This document shows positions 34,992 to 47,239 of a DNA stretch of 64,000 bases, in pieces. The DNA lies in assembly GCF_014066305.1 (NCBI RefSeq), contig NW_023501037.1, positions 124,001 to 188,000 of the forward strand, read 5' to 3'. The DNA is from Letharia columbiana. Taxonomy: Eukaryota > Ascomycota > Lecanoromycetes > Lecanorales > Parmeliaceae. Under the pieces are notes generated by a model. It searched no databases and was not told the DNA's origin. It worked only from the letters and a program-made list of their open reading frames with translations. The position numbers were made by a program, and so were the translations under genes. How positions within the stretch are numbered: the stretch's first letter is position 1; the number at the start of each line of letters is the position of its first letter.

Positions 34992-36785
34992 ATGATTAGA
35001 CCTCCGCCCCTGACCTTTCTTCGCTGCCACCCACATGTCCTTTCCCGACTTCCTCCGTCCCCATACCTCGCCCGCCTTCCCCACCTCCACCACCCATCAT
35101 GCCCCATCGTCAGCACGCCATTGCCACACGCCGCTCACGTCCGCCATGCCTCCACCAGTCCGCCCATCGCAGCAGACGCTTCATCCCTCGTTACCCGCTT
35201 AAAAAATCTCTTCCTCGGCACCACCATCTCCCTCGCCCTCGTCTTCGGCTACCTCTACGTAACAGACGTCCGAGCAGGCATACACCAATGGGCCGTCGTA
35301 CCCTCTCTGCGCTGGATCTACGACGATGCGGAGGAGGCACATGAAGTCGGTACGGCGAGTCTAAAGGGGTTGTATAAGTGGGGGTTGCATCCGAGGGAGC
35401 GGGGGGATGTGCCTCGGAATCTGGAGGTTGAGGTGTTTGGACACACGCTGTCGAATCCAATCGGCACGAGTGCGGGCATTGATAAACACGCCGAGATCCC
35501 CGACCCTCTTTTCGCCCTCGGCCCTTCGATAATCGAGATTGGAGGAGCGACACCCTACCCTCAAGACGGCAACCCCAAACCCCGCGTCTTCCGCCTGCCT
35601 TCCCAAAAAGGGCTCATAAATCGCTACGGTCTCAACTCGGAAGGTGCAGATAACGTAGCTATGCGCCTACGGCAGCGAGTCCGGGAGTACGCCTACGCTA
35701 ATGGTTTTGGGATCGACGAAGAAGCGGAGCAAAGTGTCTTAGACGGCAAGGCCGGGGTTCCGGGTGGAAGTTTGACGAGCGGGCGTTTAATGGCGGTACA
35801 GGTTGCCAAGAACAAGTTTACGCCCGATGAGGATATCGAGGCTGTGAAAGCGGATTACGTCTACTGTGTCGAGGCATTGGCGCGGTATGCGGACATCATT
35901 GTTGTGAATGTCAGCAGTCCGAATACGCCGGGGTTGAGGGGCTTGCAGAGGGTGGAGCCTCTCACGAATATCCTGACCGGCGTCGTGGAAGCTGCGAAGA
36001 AGGCTAAGAAAAGGGTCAAGCCAGCGGTCATGGTAAAGGTGTCCCCGGATGAAGACAGTGACGAGCAGGTGCGCGGGATCTGTGATGCAGTGTGGGAGAG
36101 TGGAGTTGATGGGGTTATCGTGGGCAATACCACGAAGCGAAGACATGATCTCTTGCCGGCGGATTACAATCTGCCAGCTAGGGAAGCGGCGACATTGTTG
36201 GAGCAGGGAGGGTATTCGGGGCCGCAATTGTTTGAAGGGACGGTAGCGCTCACGAAGAGATATAGGAGGCTATTAGATGAGGGGATGGACCAGACGCCGA
36301 AGGAGCCTGCATCAACGAAAGCGATTGACGACGCACCACAACAAGATCCGAACAAAGACGTCTCCTCTCGCATCAAAGAGACGGTCGAGCGTGACGCCAA
36401 GAACCTCAAACCGGACACACCAGAAGCCCACGCCGAATCGAAATCCCAACCTCTAATCCAAATCCCACCTCGCAACAACCCCTTCTCCTCCGACCGACCG
36501 TCCACCAGTGCCTCCACTTCCGCATTCTCAGCCGACACGCACATCAATCAATTACCTCCCATCACCCAATCCGAACCCTCAAAGGAGCCTCCTAAACGAA
36601 AGGTCATCTTCGCAACCGGCGGCATCCAAAACGGCAAGCAAGCGCTCGAAGTGTTGGAAGCTGGCGCTAGTGTCGCGCAGGTATATACAGCGTTGGTGTA
36701 TGGGGGTGTGGGCTGCATTGCTCGAATGAAGGATGAGATGAGGGAGGAGATGAAGAGGAGGAGAAAGGAGCCCGGGATTCCGTGA
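34992..36785 (+). CDS. Dihydroorotate dehydrogenase, mitochondrial class 2
   Basis: A single exon for 597 residues. It catalyses the fourth step of de novo pyrimidine synthesis, dihydroorotate to orotate, with ubiquinone as acceptor. A basic Ser/Ala/His-rich mitochondrial presequence (residues 1-60) is followed by an inner-membrane helix (LFLGTTISLALVFGYLYV) and the quinone-site helices. FMN/substrate motifs are present: NPIGTSAGIDKHAEIPDPLF, EIGGATPYPQDGNPKPRVFR, NRYGLNSEG and NVSSPNTPGLRGLQ. The serine in NVSSPNT, near residue 305, is the class 2 catalytic base. VKVSPDEDSDEQ, IVGNTT and ATGGIQNGKQALEVLEAGAS follow. Between RYRRLLDEGMD (about 433) and KRKVIFATGGI there is an insertion of about 100 low-complexity residues, seen in many filamentous fungi. 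The start at 34992 gives the presequence; the frame is open further upstream only with a non-ATG start. Confidence 0.95.
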   Translation: MIRPPPLTFLRCHPHVLSRLPPSPYLARLPHLHHPSCPIVSTPLPHAAHVRHASTSPPIAADASSLVTRLKNLFLGTTISLALVFGYLYVTDVRAGIHQWAVVPSLRWIYDDAEEAHEVGTASLKGLYKWGLHPRERGDVPRNLEVEVFGHTLSNPIGTSAGIDKHAEIPDPLFALGPSIIEIGGATPYPQDGNPKPRVFRLPSQKGLINRYGLNSEGADNVAMRLRQRVREYAYANGFGIDEEAEQSVLDGKAGVPGGSLTSGRLMAVQVAKNKFTPDEDIEAVKADYVYCVEALARYADIIVVNVSSPNTPGLRGLQRVEPLTNILTGVVEAAKKAKKRVKPAVMVKVSPDEDSDEQVRGICDAVWESGVDGVIVGNTTKRRHDLLPADYNLPAREAATLLEQGGYSGPQLFEGTVALTKRYRRLLDEGMDQTPKEPASTKAIDDAPQQDPNKDVSSRIKETVERDAKNLKPDTPEAHAESKSQPLIQIPPRNNPFSSDRPSTSASTSAFSADTHINQLPPITQSEPSKEPPKRKVIFATGGIQNGKQALEVLEAGASVAQVYTALVYGGVGCIARMKDEMREEMKRRRKEPGIP

Positions 36786-36789
36786 GGAG

Positions 36790-38220
36790 GGATGGCCCCT
36801 GTTTTTCATGAATCGTGCATAATGGTTGATAAATAGTCATTCCTGTACTAGTACATACCCTCGTCCTTATCCTTAACCCTCTCACGCCGAGAAAACAATT
36901 ACGGAAAGAAAAAGAATAAGCATTGCTTCACCTTCAACAGCGCCGTCCATCCCCCCTTTACCGTTTCCCACAATAAGTAGTATAAAGAGTACTCTACTCT
37001 CCCCTACCTACTCCGTCTCGTCTCGTCTCGTCTCGTCTCGTCTGAACTTTCAGAAGAAAGAAAGCGCACAAGATACCTCACAACCGCTAAACCATCCTGC
37101 AAGCAAGACCCAATACCCCATGAACCCAGCATCTAATGAAGCCACACACACCAACGACACCATCACGTAATGTACGCATCTTATCCCCCCCCCCCCCCCC
37201 GCCCCCCCTCCCCCGCCCCTTCCTCTACCGAAAAAAAAGCCCCAGCGTATACCTCCTTTCCAACCCTCCCTCCTCAATTTGCCAGCCAGATGGCCAACAA
37301 CACCGCGTGCGTATCTATCCCAATACACCCTACTCACATCCACACAGACAGATAGATAGATAGGAGGAATCGATACTCGTATCCATTCATCTATACATAG
37401 CCAAATACCAACATGAATAAAAACATTACATTCCGCGTGCTGTCGATGAACGAAAGCATCACAGAATAACACAAACAAAACAAAAAACCCAACCCAACCC
37501 AACCCAATGCTAGCAACCCCAAACCCAACCCACCCAAATGCCAGCAACGAGAAACAAACCAAACCAACCAAACCCCATCCCAAACCCAAACCACCAAACC
37601 AAACCCAAACCCAAACCAACACCAACACCAGCAACGAGAAACAACCAACCACCAAAACCCCACCCCCGCAGCCAACGAATAAACCCAAACAGTACATCAC
37701 CCGAACACATATCCATAACCCATCCGAACACATATCGCATCCATATCCCATCCATACCCCATCCAAACCCACCGGTGCGCTTCCGCCAACCGCGCGATCC
37801 GAACGCGACCGCTTAGAGTACACTCGAACCGTGACGGCTGTCGGGAATCCGATCCAACCCGATCCAATCCCATCCAATCCCATCCGATCCCATCCAATCC
37901 CATCCAATCCCAGAGAAGGTGGCGCATGCGAGCGCCGAAGTCTGTGGGACCATCTAGTTTTGATTTTTTTTTTGATTCTGAAGATAGATACGTACACATG
38001 TACATGTACATACTCGGAGGGAAGTGAGAAGGGAAGGTTTTCTACGAGAATCGATATTCTGCGTATGATTTCACAGTATCGATCGGATGTATGTATGCAT
38101 GTCGAGTACCGCACCAGCATCTCTGCATCTCTCCATCCATCCATCATCACTGCGACTGGCTACAAACGGCCGATTTTTCATCTCAACAGTGAGAGTGAAG
38201 AAGTGAGAGAGAGACACACA
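36790..38220. repeat. Long stretch of mixed microsatellites
   Basis: No gene recognised. It contains (CTCGT)n at about 37014-37042, a run of C at about 37187-37200, GATA repeats near 37350, (CCCAA)n at about 37490-37510 and Asn/Pro-coding CCAAA repeats to 37640. It also has (CCATATCC)-like repeats near 37,740 and (ATCCC)n near 37,860-37,910. The long frames on both strands here are artefacts of these repeats. Confidence 0.75.
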
Positions 38221-38222
38221 GC

Positions 38223-38849
38223 ATGCATCCACCTCTCAACCTCTCCATCCTCTCCATCCTCACCATCCTCCTCCTCTCCCGACACATCCACGCCCTAACC
38301 CTCACCCATCCACTCACACTCACACCACCACTCGCCCACCAAAACACCTGTATCCCCAAACGCACCCCTTTCACCTCCTGCCCCGACTATTACGACTGCC
38401 TGCGCGCCATCTTCGCCCTGCCGGACCTGCAAGGCGAGGGCGCCTTCCACAACGGCGCGCCCGACGACGTGTTCAGGCTGCCGGTGGAGGAGACGCGTGG
38501 GAGTTGCAGGGTGAGGGTGGAGTTGAGGCACGAGGGAAGTGCGAGGCAGGGGGGGAGTTGGCACGTGATTGTTGCCCGGGCGCTGAGGTTGGGTGAGGAG
38601 TGAGTACTTCGAATGCGTTTTTTTGGGGGATTTACGGAGTTTTTCTGAATAAGCTGCCTTATTGGTTTGGTACTTTTGGGAGACGGGATGCTGACGTAGA
38701 CGCTGAGTAGCTGCATCAAGACGTCGATGCGAGAACCGCAGTATGCCGGGGGTTGGACGGAGCTGGGGAAGCAGAAGAGGCTGGTAATTGTTTTGGAGTA
38801 TGGTGGGGGTAGATATGGGGTTGGAGGAGACAATGTGACAGTGTTATGA
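38223..38849 (+). CDS. Small secreted cysteine-containing protein
   Basis: A two-exon gene (38223-38599, 38711-38849) encoding 171 residues. The signal peptide is strong (MHPPLNLSILSILTILLLSR, cleaved near IHA-LT). The mature part has the layout NTCIPKRTPFTSCPDYYDCL, AIFALPDLQGEGAFHN, FRLPVEETRGSCRVRVELR, a Trp-containing SWHVIVARALRLGE, then CIKTSMREPQYAGGW and a C-terminal VIVLEYGGGRYGVGG. Five cysteines are visible. Similar proteins with a C..DC..A, SC.V, C...GGW spacing are common among uncharacterised secreted proteins of Pezizomycotina; a host-interaction role is possible but not shown. Intron: GTGAGT donor, TAG acceptor, phase 2. The splice restores the cysteine in DC-IKTS. Confidence 0.78.
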
Positions 38850-39218
38850 AATGAGATTGGGAAAAGTTGACCATGATACTTCCATGTCAATGTTTTGCCA
38901 GACTCGAAGGACATGAAATTGGGAGACCAGCTTGAGTGTCTTATTAGACGAGGGAAACGAGACCAACAGGCAGAGAAAGGTGATAGATGCTATAAGTGAC
39001 TGACCGGGAGAAGGTCCCGCACGACCAACATCCGGAGTTGGCTGCTAGCATTTCCGCATCGCTGGTTTGCAAAGTCCGCCTCTTCGGTCAACGCCAACGT
39101 CGAATTTGCGTTACCTATATCAAAACATTATCGGTACAGCACGACCTAGTAACAGCAGAAATGGCACTTAATCCACAATAAATACACTCTCACTTACTCG
39201 CAGTTTGTAATGGCAACA

Positions 39219-40384
39219 TTAGTCTGACGGGTTTGCAAGAGGTGGATCGGCCATGCGCTCAGCTTCGGCTTGAATCCTTGGTCTCGACATGGAGGCTTTG
39301 ATCATCGCGGCATATTCTCGTTGCTTCCGGCATTCCTCTTTCCACTTCAGCTGGTCATCCGCATAGATCTCTGCCCCCTTTGGATTGAGAAGTATTTTTC
39401 GTAAACCCTCGGCAAAATCCTCTCTGTCCACCTTCGTCCATAGATCGTCTTCCGATATGAATTGTGGGTTCTTCACAACGACCTCGACTTCAGTCAAGGG
39501 CAAGTTCGAGACCTTCTGGAGACCTTCACAACAAGTCGTAGTGTAAAGAAGGTTGTTGCTTTTGATGAAATCGTACCGCGTAGCGTCTAGCTTGTGGTCA
39601 ATACGCAAACGCAGCCGTCTTAATCCAGTGACGGATTTGACAAGTGCCATGTTGAGAGCTTGGTTCCACTCTTTACCATCAGAAGTGTCCCACTCCATCT
39701 GTAAGCGAAGACTCTTGATTGAGCGCTTCTGGTTGATATTCCGGGTCACTATGAAGCGTTTGAACGTCGTGGGGTCGGCAAATGAGAAAGTATTCGTCGT
39801 CCACAGTATTTTGTTGGCTTCAACGTAAATCTGTCGACATGATCGAAGAACACTAAGCCGCATCTTCTCATGACCGCAACAGTACCATTCCTTATAGATC
39901 GTGTTTGGTTCAATAGGCTCATAGTCGAGGTCTACCTCGCAAGCGAAGTGTGGCCGAATCGAAAGGAATCCATAGGAAGTTGTCCAATTTCTATCTTCCT
40001 GATTCTCTGGGCAGTCTTCCTCGCAGACCAAGTTTCTCCAGACGCTTCCATATGTCGTTCCAAGCGTACTAGACCACCTTGAACTCGCATAGAATGAATC
40101 GCTGGTCGCGAAGTCCACTGTGTGATCGTAGAGGTATCGGAGATGGATAAGACGGTCGCCAAGCACGTCACTCCATATCTTGTTGCGGATCTCGAGGGGC
40201 AATCGCAGCAGCGGGGAGGTCAGTGCATTTCCTTTGATACTACAATAGCTTGTTAGTGGGCTCAGTGCTTGTGATGTGGCTGGATTTCATACATCGCCTT
40301 GGTAGCTGCGTCCTTGGGAGCAGAGAAGGCAACCCGCTTCCTACTTTGGAAGGCCTTCTCTTCCGGGCTCTTTCGCTTGGTCAT
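39219..40384 (-). CDS. DUF7730/F-box-like domain protein
   Basis: A two-exon gene (40384-40293, 40239-39219) encoding 370 residues. Exon 1 codes a short basic N-terminus (MTKRKSPEEKAFQSRKRVAF), possibly a nuclear localisation signal. Exon 2 begins IKGNALTSPLLRLPLEIRNK with IW following; LPLEIRNKIW is the signature of the DUF7730 / F-box-like proteins abundant in ascomycetes. Further on are LRSCRQIYVEANKILWTTNT and FSFADPTTFKRFI, the usual second motif of that family. The C-terminus is charged. Function in the family is largely unknown; an adaptor role in ubiquitin ligation is often suggested from the F-box likeness. The start of this gene and its upstream region are partly duplicated at about 48.03-48.2 kb. 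Confidence 0.8.
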
Positions 40385-41076
40385 GATTCAGCCTGATAGA
40401 CGATCGGTCTTGGCCGAATGATATGGAACAGACGCTCCAAGCAATCGGCGTTGCGAAACCCGTTGTGGGTAGTTGGAAGAGTAGGTCGTAGGTAGGCAAT
40501 AAGAACGCGTAAGAAGAGCGCGAGTACCATGTCAGAGCGCCAAGACCAAGACTTGGCAGCTTCGCTTTCACCTTCCATCTTAAAGCCCCTGCACGGGGTT
40601 ACAGCTCGGCAGGTGCTGCGGTACTCGGCAGCGGAAGAACGTATAACCGATAGGGCTAGGCTATGAAGAACATTGACGCCCATAAGAAAGCATGAAGTTG
40701 GCCATGCTCCAATTTATAAACACAAAGTTTCTCAAAGAACATTCCTAGATAGAACCAAGAAGGGCAATCAACTCATTCCCGACAGGAGGCCACTGCCAAC
40801 CTTGACAAATCCCCTGAGTAGTCTTCGATAGTCTTTTCATTTCTTTTCCCACTGCGTTCTATTCCCGTAAATAAACACAAAAAGTCACACGTTTCTCCTA
40901 ACTACTCTTGAAATACAATTTGCCGTCCAACTAAGTTTCGAAAATAGCGACGTCGTAATGAACCTCCGTAAAGCCCGAATTGCTGCCGTGGATCTCCCTC
41001 ACGGCTTGCCCCAACCTGAAACACCGTAGTCAGACCTTCGAGAGCATACATGCATGCAGAAACCCGCGCCTCATTC

Positions 41077-44000
41077 CTAAAGATCCATCACATCGTCTCG
41101 AAAGCGTGCTGGCAGAGGAGCCTGCTGACGTCTTTGTCTCGTCGCTGTCGAGGCAGGCACACCTCTCCCTGCTCGGCCCCTCCCCCGAACTCGCTGTCGC
41201 TCTTCTCCCCGTGATATAGCTCTCCCACGCCCGCGCCGAGTAGATACTCCTCCTTCTATAGGCACAATTCCCCCCTCTCCGTCTGCCTCGGAGTAAGTCT
41301 CTGCTCGCTGCTCTTCCTCTTGCTCCTCTACCTCGCGAGCGGTGACCGCTGGCTGACATGGCTGACGTGCTCTCGGGGTAGCTCGTTGATTAGCTCGCTG
41401 ACGGCGTTGCCGAGGGGGATGTGAATCCGCTTCGGCGTGTTCAATACCAGAGGGATCTTGTCGAGTAGAGTCTTCCTCAGCTTGCTGACGGCGATTTCCC
41501 TTCTTGTTCGTTGAGCCAGCAGATTGGCTGTTGGACTTGGAAACAGCAGGATCCGATATGCGAAGAATCTCTTGGTCTGTATTATCACCGCTAGCCTTAG
41601 GCTCATTGGATTGAGAAAGAGATGTCTCCTGTCCACGAAAAGCGCCCCACTCCTCGAACAAGGACTGAAGTCGGAGTTTTTGTTTGTCACTCTGGTTTGA
41701 CATTACCGCATCCTTGACCTTTGTAGTAATCTGGGGATGGGGTTCCCGAGAAGCAGACCGCTTGCCTGGAGTTGTGTCACGAATATCTGCAGCCATATTC
41801 AAATTGGTTATCTTTCCCCTCTCGTGCAGGAGAGCGAAAATAGTGCTTCCGTCCCCCTCATTCATTGCTGCTGATATCAACCACTCTTCTCGCATCCGAA
41901 TATTTGGATCATGCGCAAGCATGAGCGAAATGAACGCCGCGCCCCTACTGGCTTTGACAGCCGATTGCATCATGGAATCTGTGATTCGTGCGCCAGGATT
42001 CTGTTGGAGAATGATGTGGAGAGCATCAGGTCCTCGGTCATAATTGCTGGCTGCGGCTTCCACAATCTCCTCAGTCAGCAGGATAGGCTTGCCCTGCTGG
42101 AGGAGAAGATCCAATATGTCTACTGCATGCCAATCGGCGACTGCTACCTTGATCACTTCTCCTGACACATCGAAGGCGGGATCATTCTCTAAAAGAAGTG
42201 CGACTTTCTCATCCGGCATTAGAGAAGACCGAACCGCTGCCATGAGAAGACCTTCAGTAAGGGCAAAACTCTCACATCTCTCAAGCACGGACTTGACAAC
42301 ATGCGGCAATCGACGAGGTATCGCGGCAGCTAGGGCTTCCAATGGGAAAATCAAACGTCCGAAACGGTCCTCGAGGACTTTGAGGGAAGATCCATAGTGG
42401 AAACTACCGGCGACAGTGATCATTACGTCGTCCTCAACGTGATCAATATTTCGCCAGCTCAACAGAAGTCGCATCACCTCCCCATCTTCATCGTTATGCT
42501 TTGTTGCTGCTAGCAGCATTCCATCGGAGCTCCCAGCATCATCTATACGTTGAATAATGAAGGCCACGGAGTCAGCTGAGCCATTTTCCAGGGCACACAA
42601 GAGATGACGACGAGTGAATGGTGGCAAGTCGATTCTTGCCACTTCAAGTTGGCGAAATATCCGAGACGAATTCCTGATCAGGCATATAGAGTCAATCAAA
42701 CTCTCATCTACCTCGATCTCGGGACGCTCAAAAAGTAAAGAAATGGCTTCATCGTCACGGTCCAATGTCTTTCTCAGGGCAGAGAGAAGTGCAGGCGTGA
42801 TATTGACCCTCCCCCCACGACCAAGCAATATCTTTATCATCCTTCCTCTCGAGAAGGGGTTTTCACCGCAAGCGTGCCATAACCATTCCTTGTTCAGTAC
42901 TGATCGGTCGCACCTGTCTAGAACGAAGGATAAAACTTCCGGGTCGCCCCGTTCAGCTATCCCACTGACTGCATCCATCGCTGTTTCAGGGATCCTGGTC
43001 TCTGGTAAAACTAACTCCAGACACCCGTAGAAAAGTGATGTGCTTTGATATGCCCTTTCTAAAATACGGAGTCTTACTACGATGCTCATGAGTGATAGGT
43101 TGTCTTTGAGGAGCTGTCTAAGCATAAACACGTCTCCGCGTTGTACTGCCCATTGAAATGCGGTCATGTCTTGCCCCGTGGCGTATAACTTTGGATCTGC
43201 TCCACTTTCCAGGAGAAATTGCACTGCAGCTTGGTGTCCCTCAGCAACAGCTGCAAGTAGTGCGTAGCCATATAGACCTCCAGGTACATTCTTATCACCT
43301 TCCTTCATTGCCAATTCTTGTGTTAAGAGGCCATATTGAGATAAAACATGTATTGGTTGTGCATCGAGCCCTTGTCTTCTTGGCACCCAGCGGTAGTTCA
43401 TCCCCCCAACAATGGAACGATCGTCCCTCTTCATGGAAACCAAATCGAAAAGGTATCTCCAGCGCTCGAAACATCCTTGAATATTACCAGATATACATGC
43501 TCGTAGATGATCCTGCCCTAGGCCATTTTTCTCTGCGTGTGCTGAATGTATAAACAGGAAATCGACCATGTATTCAACGAACGGATAATCTTCGAAGAGA
43601 GTTGGCATCGAACGTTGGACGGCAAATTCCGTGTTCAATCTGGAATCAATTATTGGCATCACCACAAGCTCCCTGCTGTTGAGATAGTTCAAACAGATCG
43701 CTTTCATAAACTCGTGTCCCTGGGCGGTGTGATTGTGTCGTCTATCCTGAATCAAGATGTCAAAGCCACGGGCCTGGAGATAATCCTTTACGGACTCATG
43801 AATGAATTGAACGACACTCTTTGGTCTCAACAACCTTTGTAGAGGATGCCAGTTCCAAGGCCGGTATAACGGATCGTCTGGCGGTAAAGTCTTGACCTCA
43901 ATTAGCCCCCTCGATCGTTCGCGGAGTCTTTTCTCCATCTGTTCATCACCATCGACGTATTCGCTCGACTGGGACCAATCCGCATACGATGTGAAGGTGC

Positions 44001-46627
44001 CGCAACCAAACGCTAAGGCGTATCGAAGCTCCGTCAGAGAAAGAGGTCTCTGCGAAAAGAAGACGCATTGCAGGAGTGACAGCAATTCCGCCTGGTCATC
44101 AGGCTCTATGTTTTGCAGTTGGTGTCGATAGAAGTCACCTAGATCCGAGGGTATTCTTCGAATCACCTTCTGAAGGTCGGCCAGTGTCGCACCAGCGGCG
44201 GCTTTATGTAAGAGGTCTTCAACCACCAACACAACCCATAAGAAGATTCCAGAAGCTCTATCCATGATTTGCCTAGCAGATGCCGTCAGATAGTCCGATC
44301 TGCCGCCTCGATCCTTGGCGAACACCATGTTTTGACCTATATATTCTGCAATGTCGTTCTGGTTCTGGGTTTCTACTCTAGCGTGAAAACAAATTCGGAT
44401 CCTCAACTGAGGCCAGTAGCGACTGGACAAACAGATATTGAACTTAGTGCCTTCCTTTACCGCAGAATTCGCAAGATGTTCGAAGTATTGAATGACTGCC
44501 CTTGCACCGGCTAGGTCGCATTCGTCGAGCGCGTCAACGAAGAGAATAAGATTGCGGTTTCCAAGGATTGGCGCCGTCACGACGGACTTCAGGAGAGCCT
44601 TTAACTCCCCAAGGTGCCATTCCCAGCCAGAACGTAACACTCTGGTTTTCTCGGAGTAGTTTCTGACCACTAGAGTACGAAACGCAGACATTTGTGGACA
44701 TAAGGTATGCAGCAGGGTACGAAAGAGCCCAACCGAGGACTTTTCGTCCTCACTACCACGAGCATTGAAGAAGAACCCCGCGATTATTGATGAGGGATCA
44801 GTCATTTCTCTCTTCATATGGGAATAAGTCTTCTTCATCAATGTCGATTTGCCTGATCCTGGGTTTCCTTTGAGCCAAAAGAAACCGTGATGCTCGTCTA
44901 GTCTTTCACGTTGGGCCCAGCTCTGGAAGTCGGCGCTCTCTAGTAGCCAATTACCAGTGTCTTCCGCCGCTGGCTCAATGTTGCTCTCGCGAGCGTGCAT
45001 ATGTGTAAACGATAGTGACCTAAGACAAGCTTCCTCTTCCGGATTCAATGCATTGGGCGATTCTGCCAGGCATAAATGTCAGTCATCGGTTTCTTTAAAG
45101 GCTGGACAACAGGTTGAATATGCAGCTAGTAAGAAGAGTAGGGTGCAACTAGTTCAAAGACAAAGATATGGGGTATAGTGCCATTGATATAACGCACAGA
45201 CTGTGGGGCTCATACCTTGATCGTGGAATCTCGATGTCAGGAGTGTGGTGGCCTTTGACCTGATCTCGCGCAATTTGAATAGGACACGCTGGTAGTCGAT
45301 ATCTCCAACAGAGAATTTGACAAGATTACTGTGAGTGCGGTCAAATGGCTCATGGAACGAGTCAGAGTCCCACGGACGTGGGTATGTTGCCGAAAAGCGA
45401 TCCACGAGAAGTTTCCGTGGGCCTGCCATCTTCCAAAATCCGTCGACCTTTTGAAATTAGTCGGAAAAATGATATACATTTTCCAAAGACTTACTTCCAA
45501 GGCCGTCGGCGAGCTCTGGGTCTCAAAGAAGGAGAAGATGGGACTGTCTCTGAAGGGAAAGGCAAGTGGAAAATTGACGTTCTGTTCGAGCAAAAAATCC
45601 GAGCTCTTGCCGATAGACTCCAGGAGATACCGATTGGGTCTATCGCCGACAACGGCGCGTAGCGAGTCTATATCCATACCTCGATTGGGTACGCCGAAGA
45701 ACAGCATTCCGACAATCGACCGGATTTGTTCTTTTTCTGAATCTGTTCCGCGACTCAACTTGATGATGGCCTGGGAATGCGACGGTCAGTAAGGCGGGTT
45801 TGCGGGCCAAGCAAAATACTTGCAAGGTATTACCTGTTTTGTAATTAGGCCACCTAGGCTCTGGGCAATTATAATAAGTGGTTTCGAGATTGTCTTTCAA
45901 AATCAGTAAAGCGGTAATTTTGGTGGTGTCTTACTTACATTTGACTGACGACACAAAATGCTGAAATGACCGGCCAGGTTATCTGCTATTATTGACACGT
46001 TCTGATTGGAACAGCTATCTCGAAGTTCCGATTTGTAGCCGTAAAGGAGGACTCGCATGTTAGGAAGATCGCTTGGTAGGGAGTCGCGCAACCACATGTA
46101 TGAGCCGCCTTTCTCTTTGAAAGTACCGAAGGCATTGGTTCCTAAACCACAGACGACGATGCAGTCTGTGGAGTCTGCCGTTGTCCCTACTGTGTTAAGT
46201 GGAGTCAAGCCGCAAAAGTGGGTATCGAAGATCAGGGCCTCAGTGCTCCCAGATTGCGAGTCGTTATCTGTGCCTGAAAGCTTTATGGGCCATTGATTTT
46301 CGTCGTTAAGGCGGAGGAGTGACTCCGGCGTCTCGGAAAAAGTCAGGGTGGCTACCTGTCTATTTGACTGGTAGCAGTCTTCCGCCAAAGAGGTGATCTG
46401 CAATCCCGATTTCTCTGACGACGTGTCAAGTGAGCGCTCCAAGAGACCAGCAACATCTTCGATGCTGCAGGCAGGTGGAAGACCGGAGACTCTATACACT
46501 GAGAATGAAAGCGCTTCTGGTCTGTTCTAGAAGAGAAGTCAGCAGACGAACGCAACACAAACATGTTTTATCGACTCACTACTCCTCGCGGTTCACGAAA
46601 AAGCCCGCCATTCAAGATGTTGTTCAT
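41077..46627 (-). CDS. STAND/NLR-like protein: hydrolase-like, NACHT, ankyrin-type
   Basis: A six-exon gene (46627-46580, 46526-45939, 45893-45834, 45770-45495, 45447-45216, 45062-41077; every junction GT-AG and in frame) encoding 1729 residues. The N-terminal part has an alpha/beta-hydrolase-like domain: CIVVCGLGTNAFGTFKEKGG, MRVLLYGYKSEL, then IIIAQSLGGLITKQ with the nucleophile-elbow serine (AQSLG), AIIKLSRGTD and GMLFFGVPNRGMD. A NACHT NTPase follows: P-loop GNPGSGKST at about residues 467-475 and Walker B LILFVDALDECD at about 575-584. The region from about 980 has ankyrin-type repeats (ALLAAVAEGHQAAVQFLLES). The C-terminal 250 residues are disordered, Gln/Arg/Ser-rich. Such proteins act in fungal non-self recognition and regulated cell death. 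Start codon and first intron are inferred from splice signals. Confidence 0.85.
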
Positions 46628-46749
46628 CCTGTTCCAATTCCGACCAATTACACTACACCACCTTCAGCCACAAAAACAAAGAGATTGTTCAGCTCGATAG
46701 TCTGCCTGACGGAACTCCCGTAACAAAAATAGTAGTCGACATTTCATCC

Positions 46750-47230
46750 TACCGCGCAGGACTGAATCTGTTGCCGGAATCCGACAGACACGCTGTATGC
46801 CTGTACAGTCTCGTCGTGGATACATATTGAGTCGAAGGAAGGATCAGCAGGCAGCCTCGAAAGGCCCCACGGCCGGCATGCGACAATGATATCATCCCGC
46901 GTGTTTTGCGTATGGGAGCTTTGCCAACTTTTGTACCGTTGGAACCAAGTTGCCAATTCATCCAACTCGCCACAAATTTGGACTTACTCATATACGACGC
47001 AGACGGTTGCAGAACCTTCTAGGCGCAATTACCATGGCGCTTTACGAAGGCACGTAGCGAATGCAAGTTTAATCGACCCTCACTTGCGTCCAGGCCTGCA
47101 ATGAGTACGGTGATGGCTGCAGTGTAGGACGCTATGTTTACAACAAGCTAGTGTGTGGGCCGGCTAAACAAATCGACTGTGTGTGTGGGGGAAGGTGAAG
47201 GTCCTGATGGAACGTATGAATAAGGACCCA
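46750..47230 (-). pseudogene. Dead copy of the gene at 54.1-54.6 kb
   Basis: The minus strand aligns over about 150 bases with the minus strand of 54,150-54,400, at what I judge by eye to be roughly 70-75 % identity. Both contain an ATCAAGACCTTC-like start, a CACAGTCG block, GTGTCCTGCAAT versus GCGTCCTACACT, and GCAGGCCNGGACGCA. In this copy the equivalent frame is broken by several stops, for example after the SRPTH equivalent and again before KVLQPSASY. Near 46,990 an Ala-Ser-Trp-Met-containing frame stays open but has no partner. It lies just upstream of the STAND gene start. Confidence 0.45.
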
Positions 47231-47239
47231 TTCATGCTT

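Noticed and set aside
37050..38150. 366-codon minus-strand frame
   Set aside because: Its length comes from CCCAA, ATCC and CA microsatellites on the other strand; the composition (Gly/Val/Trp/Phe runs) is not protein-like.
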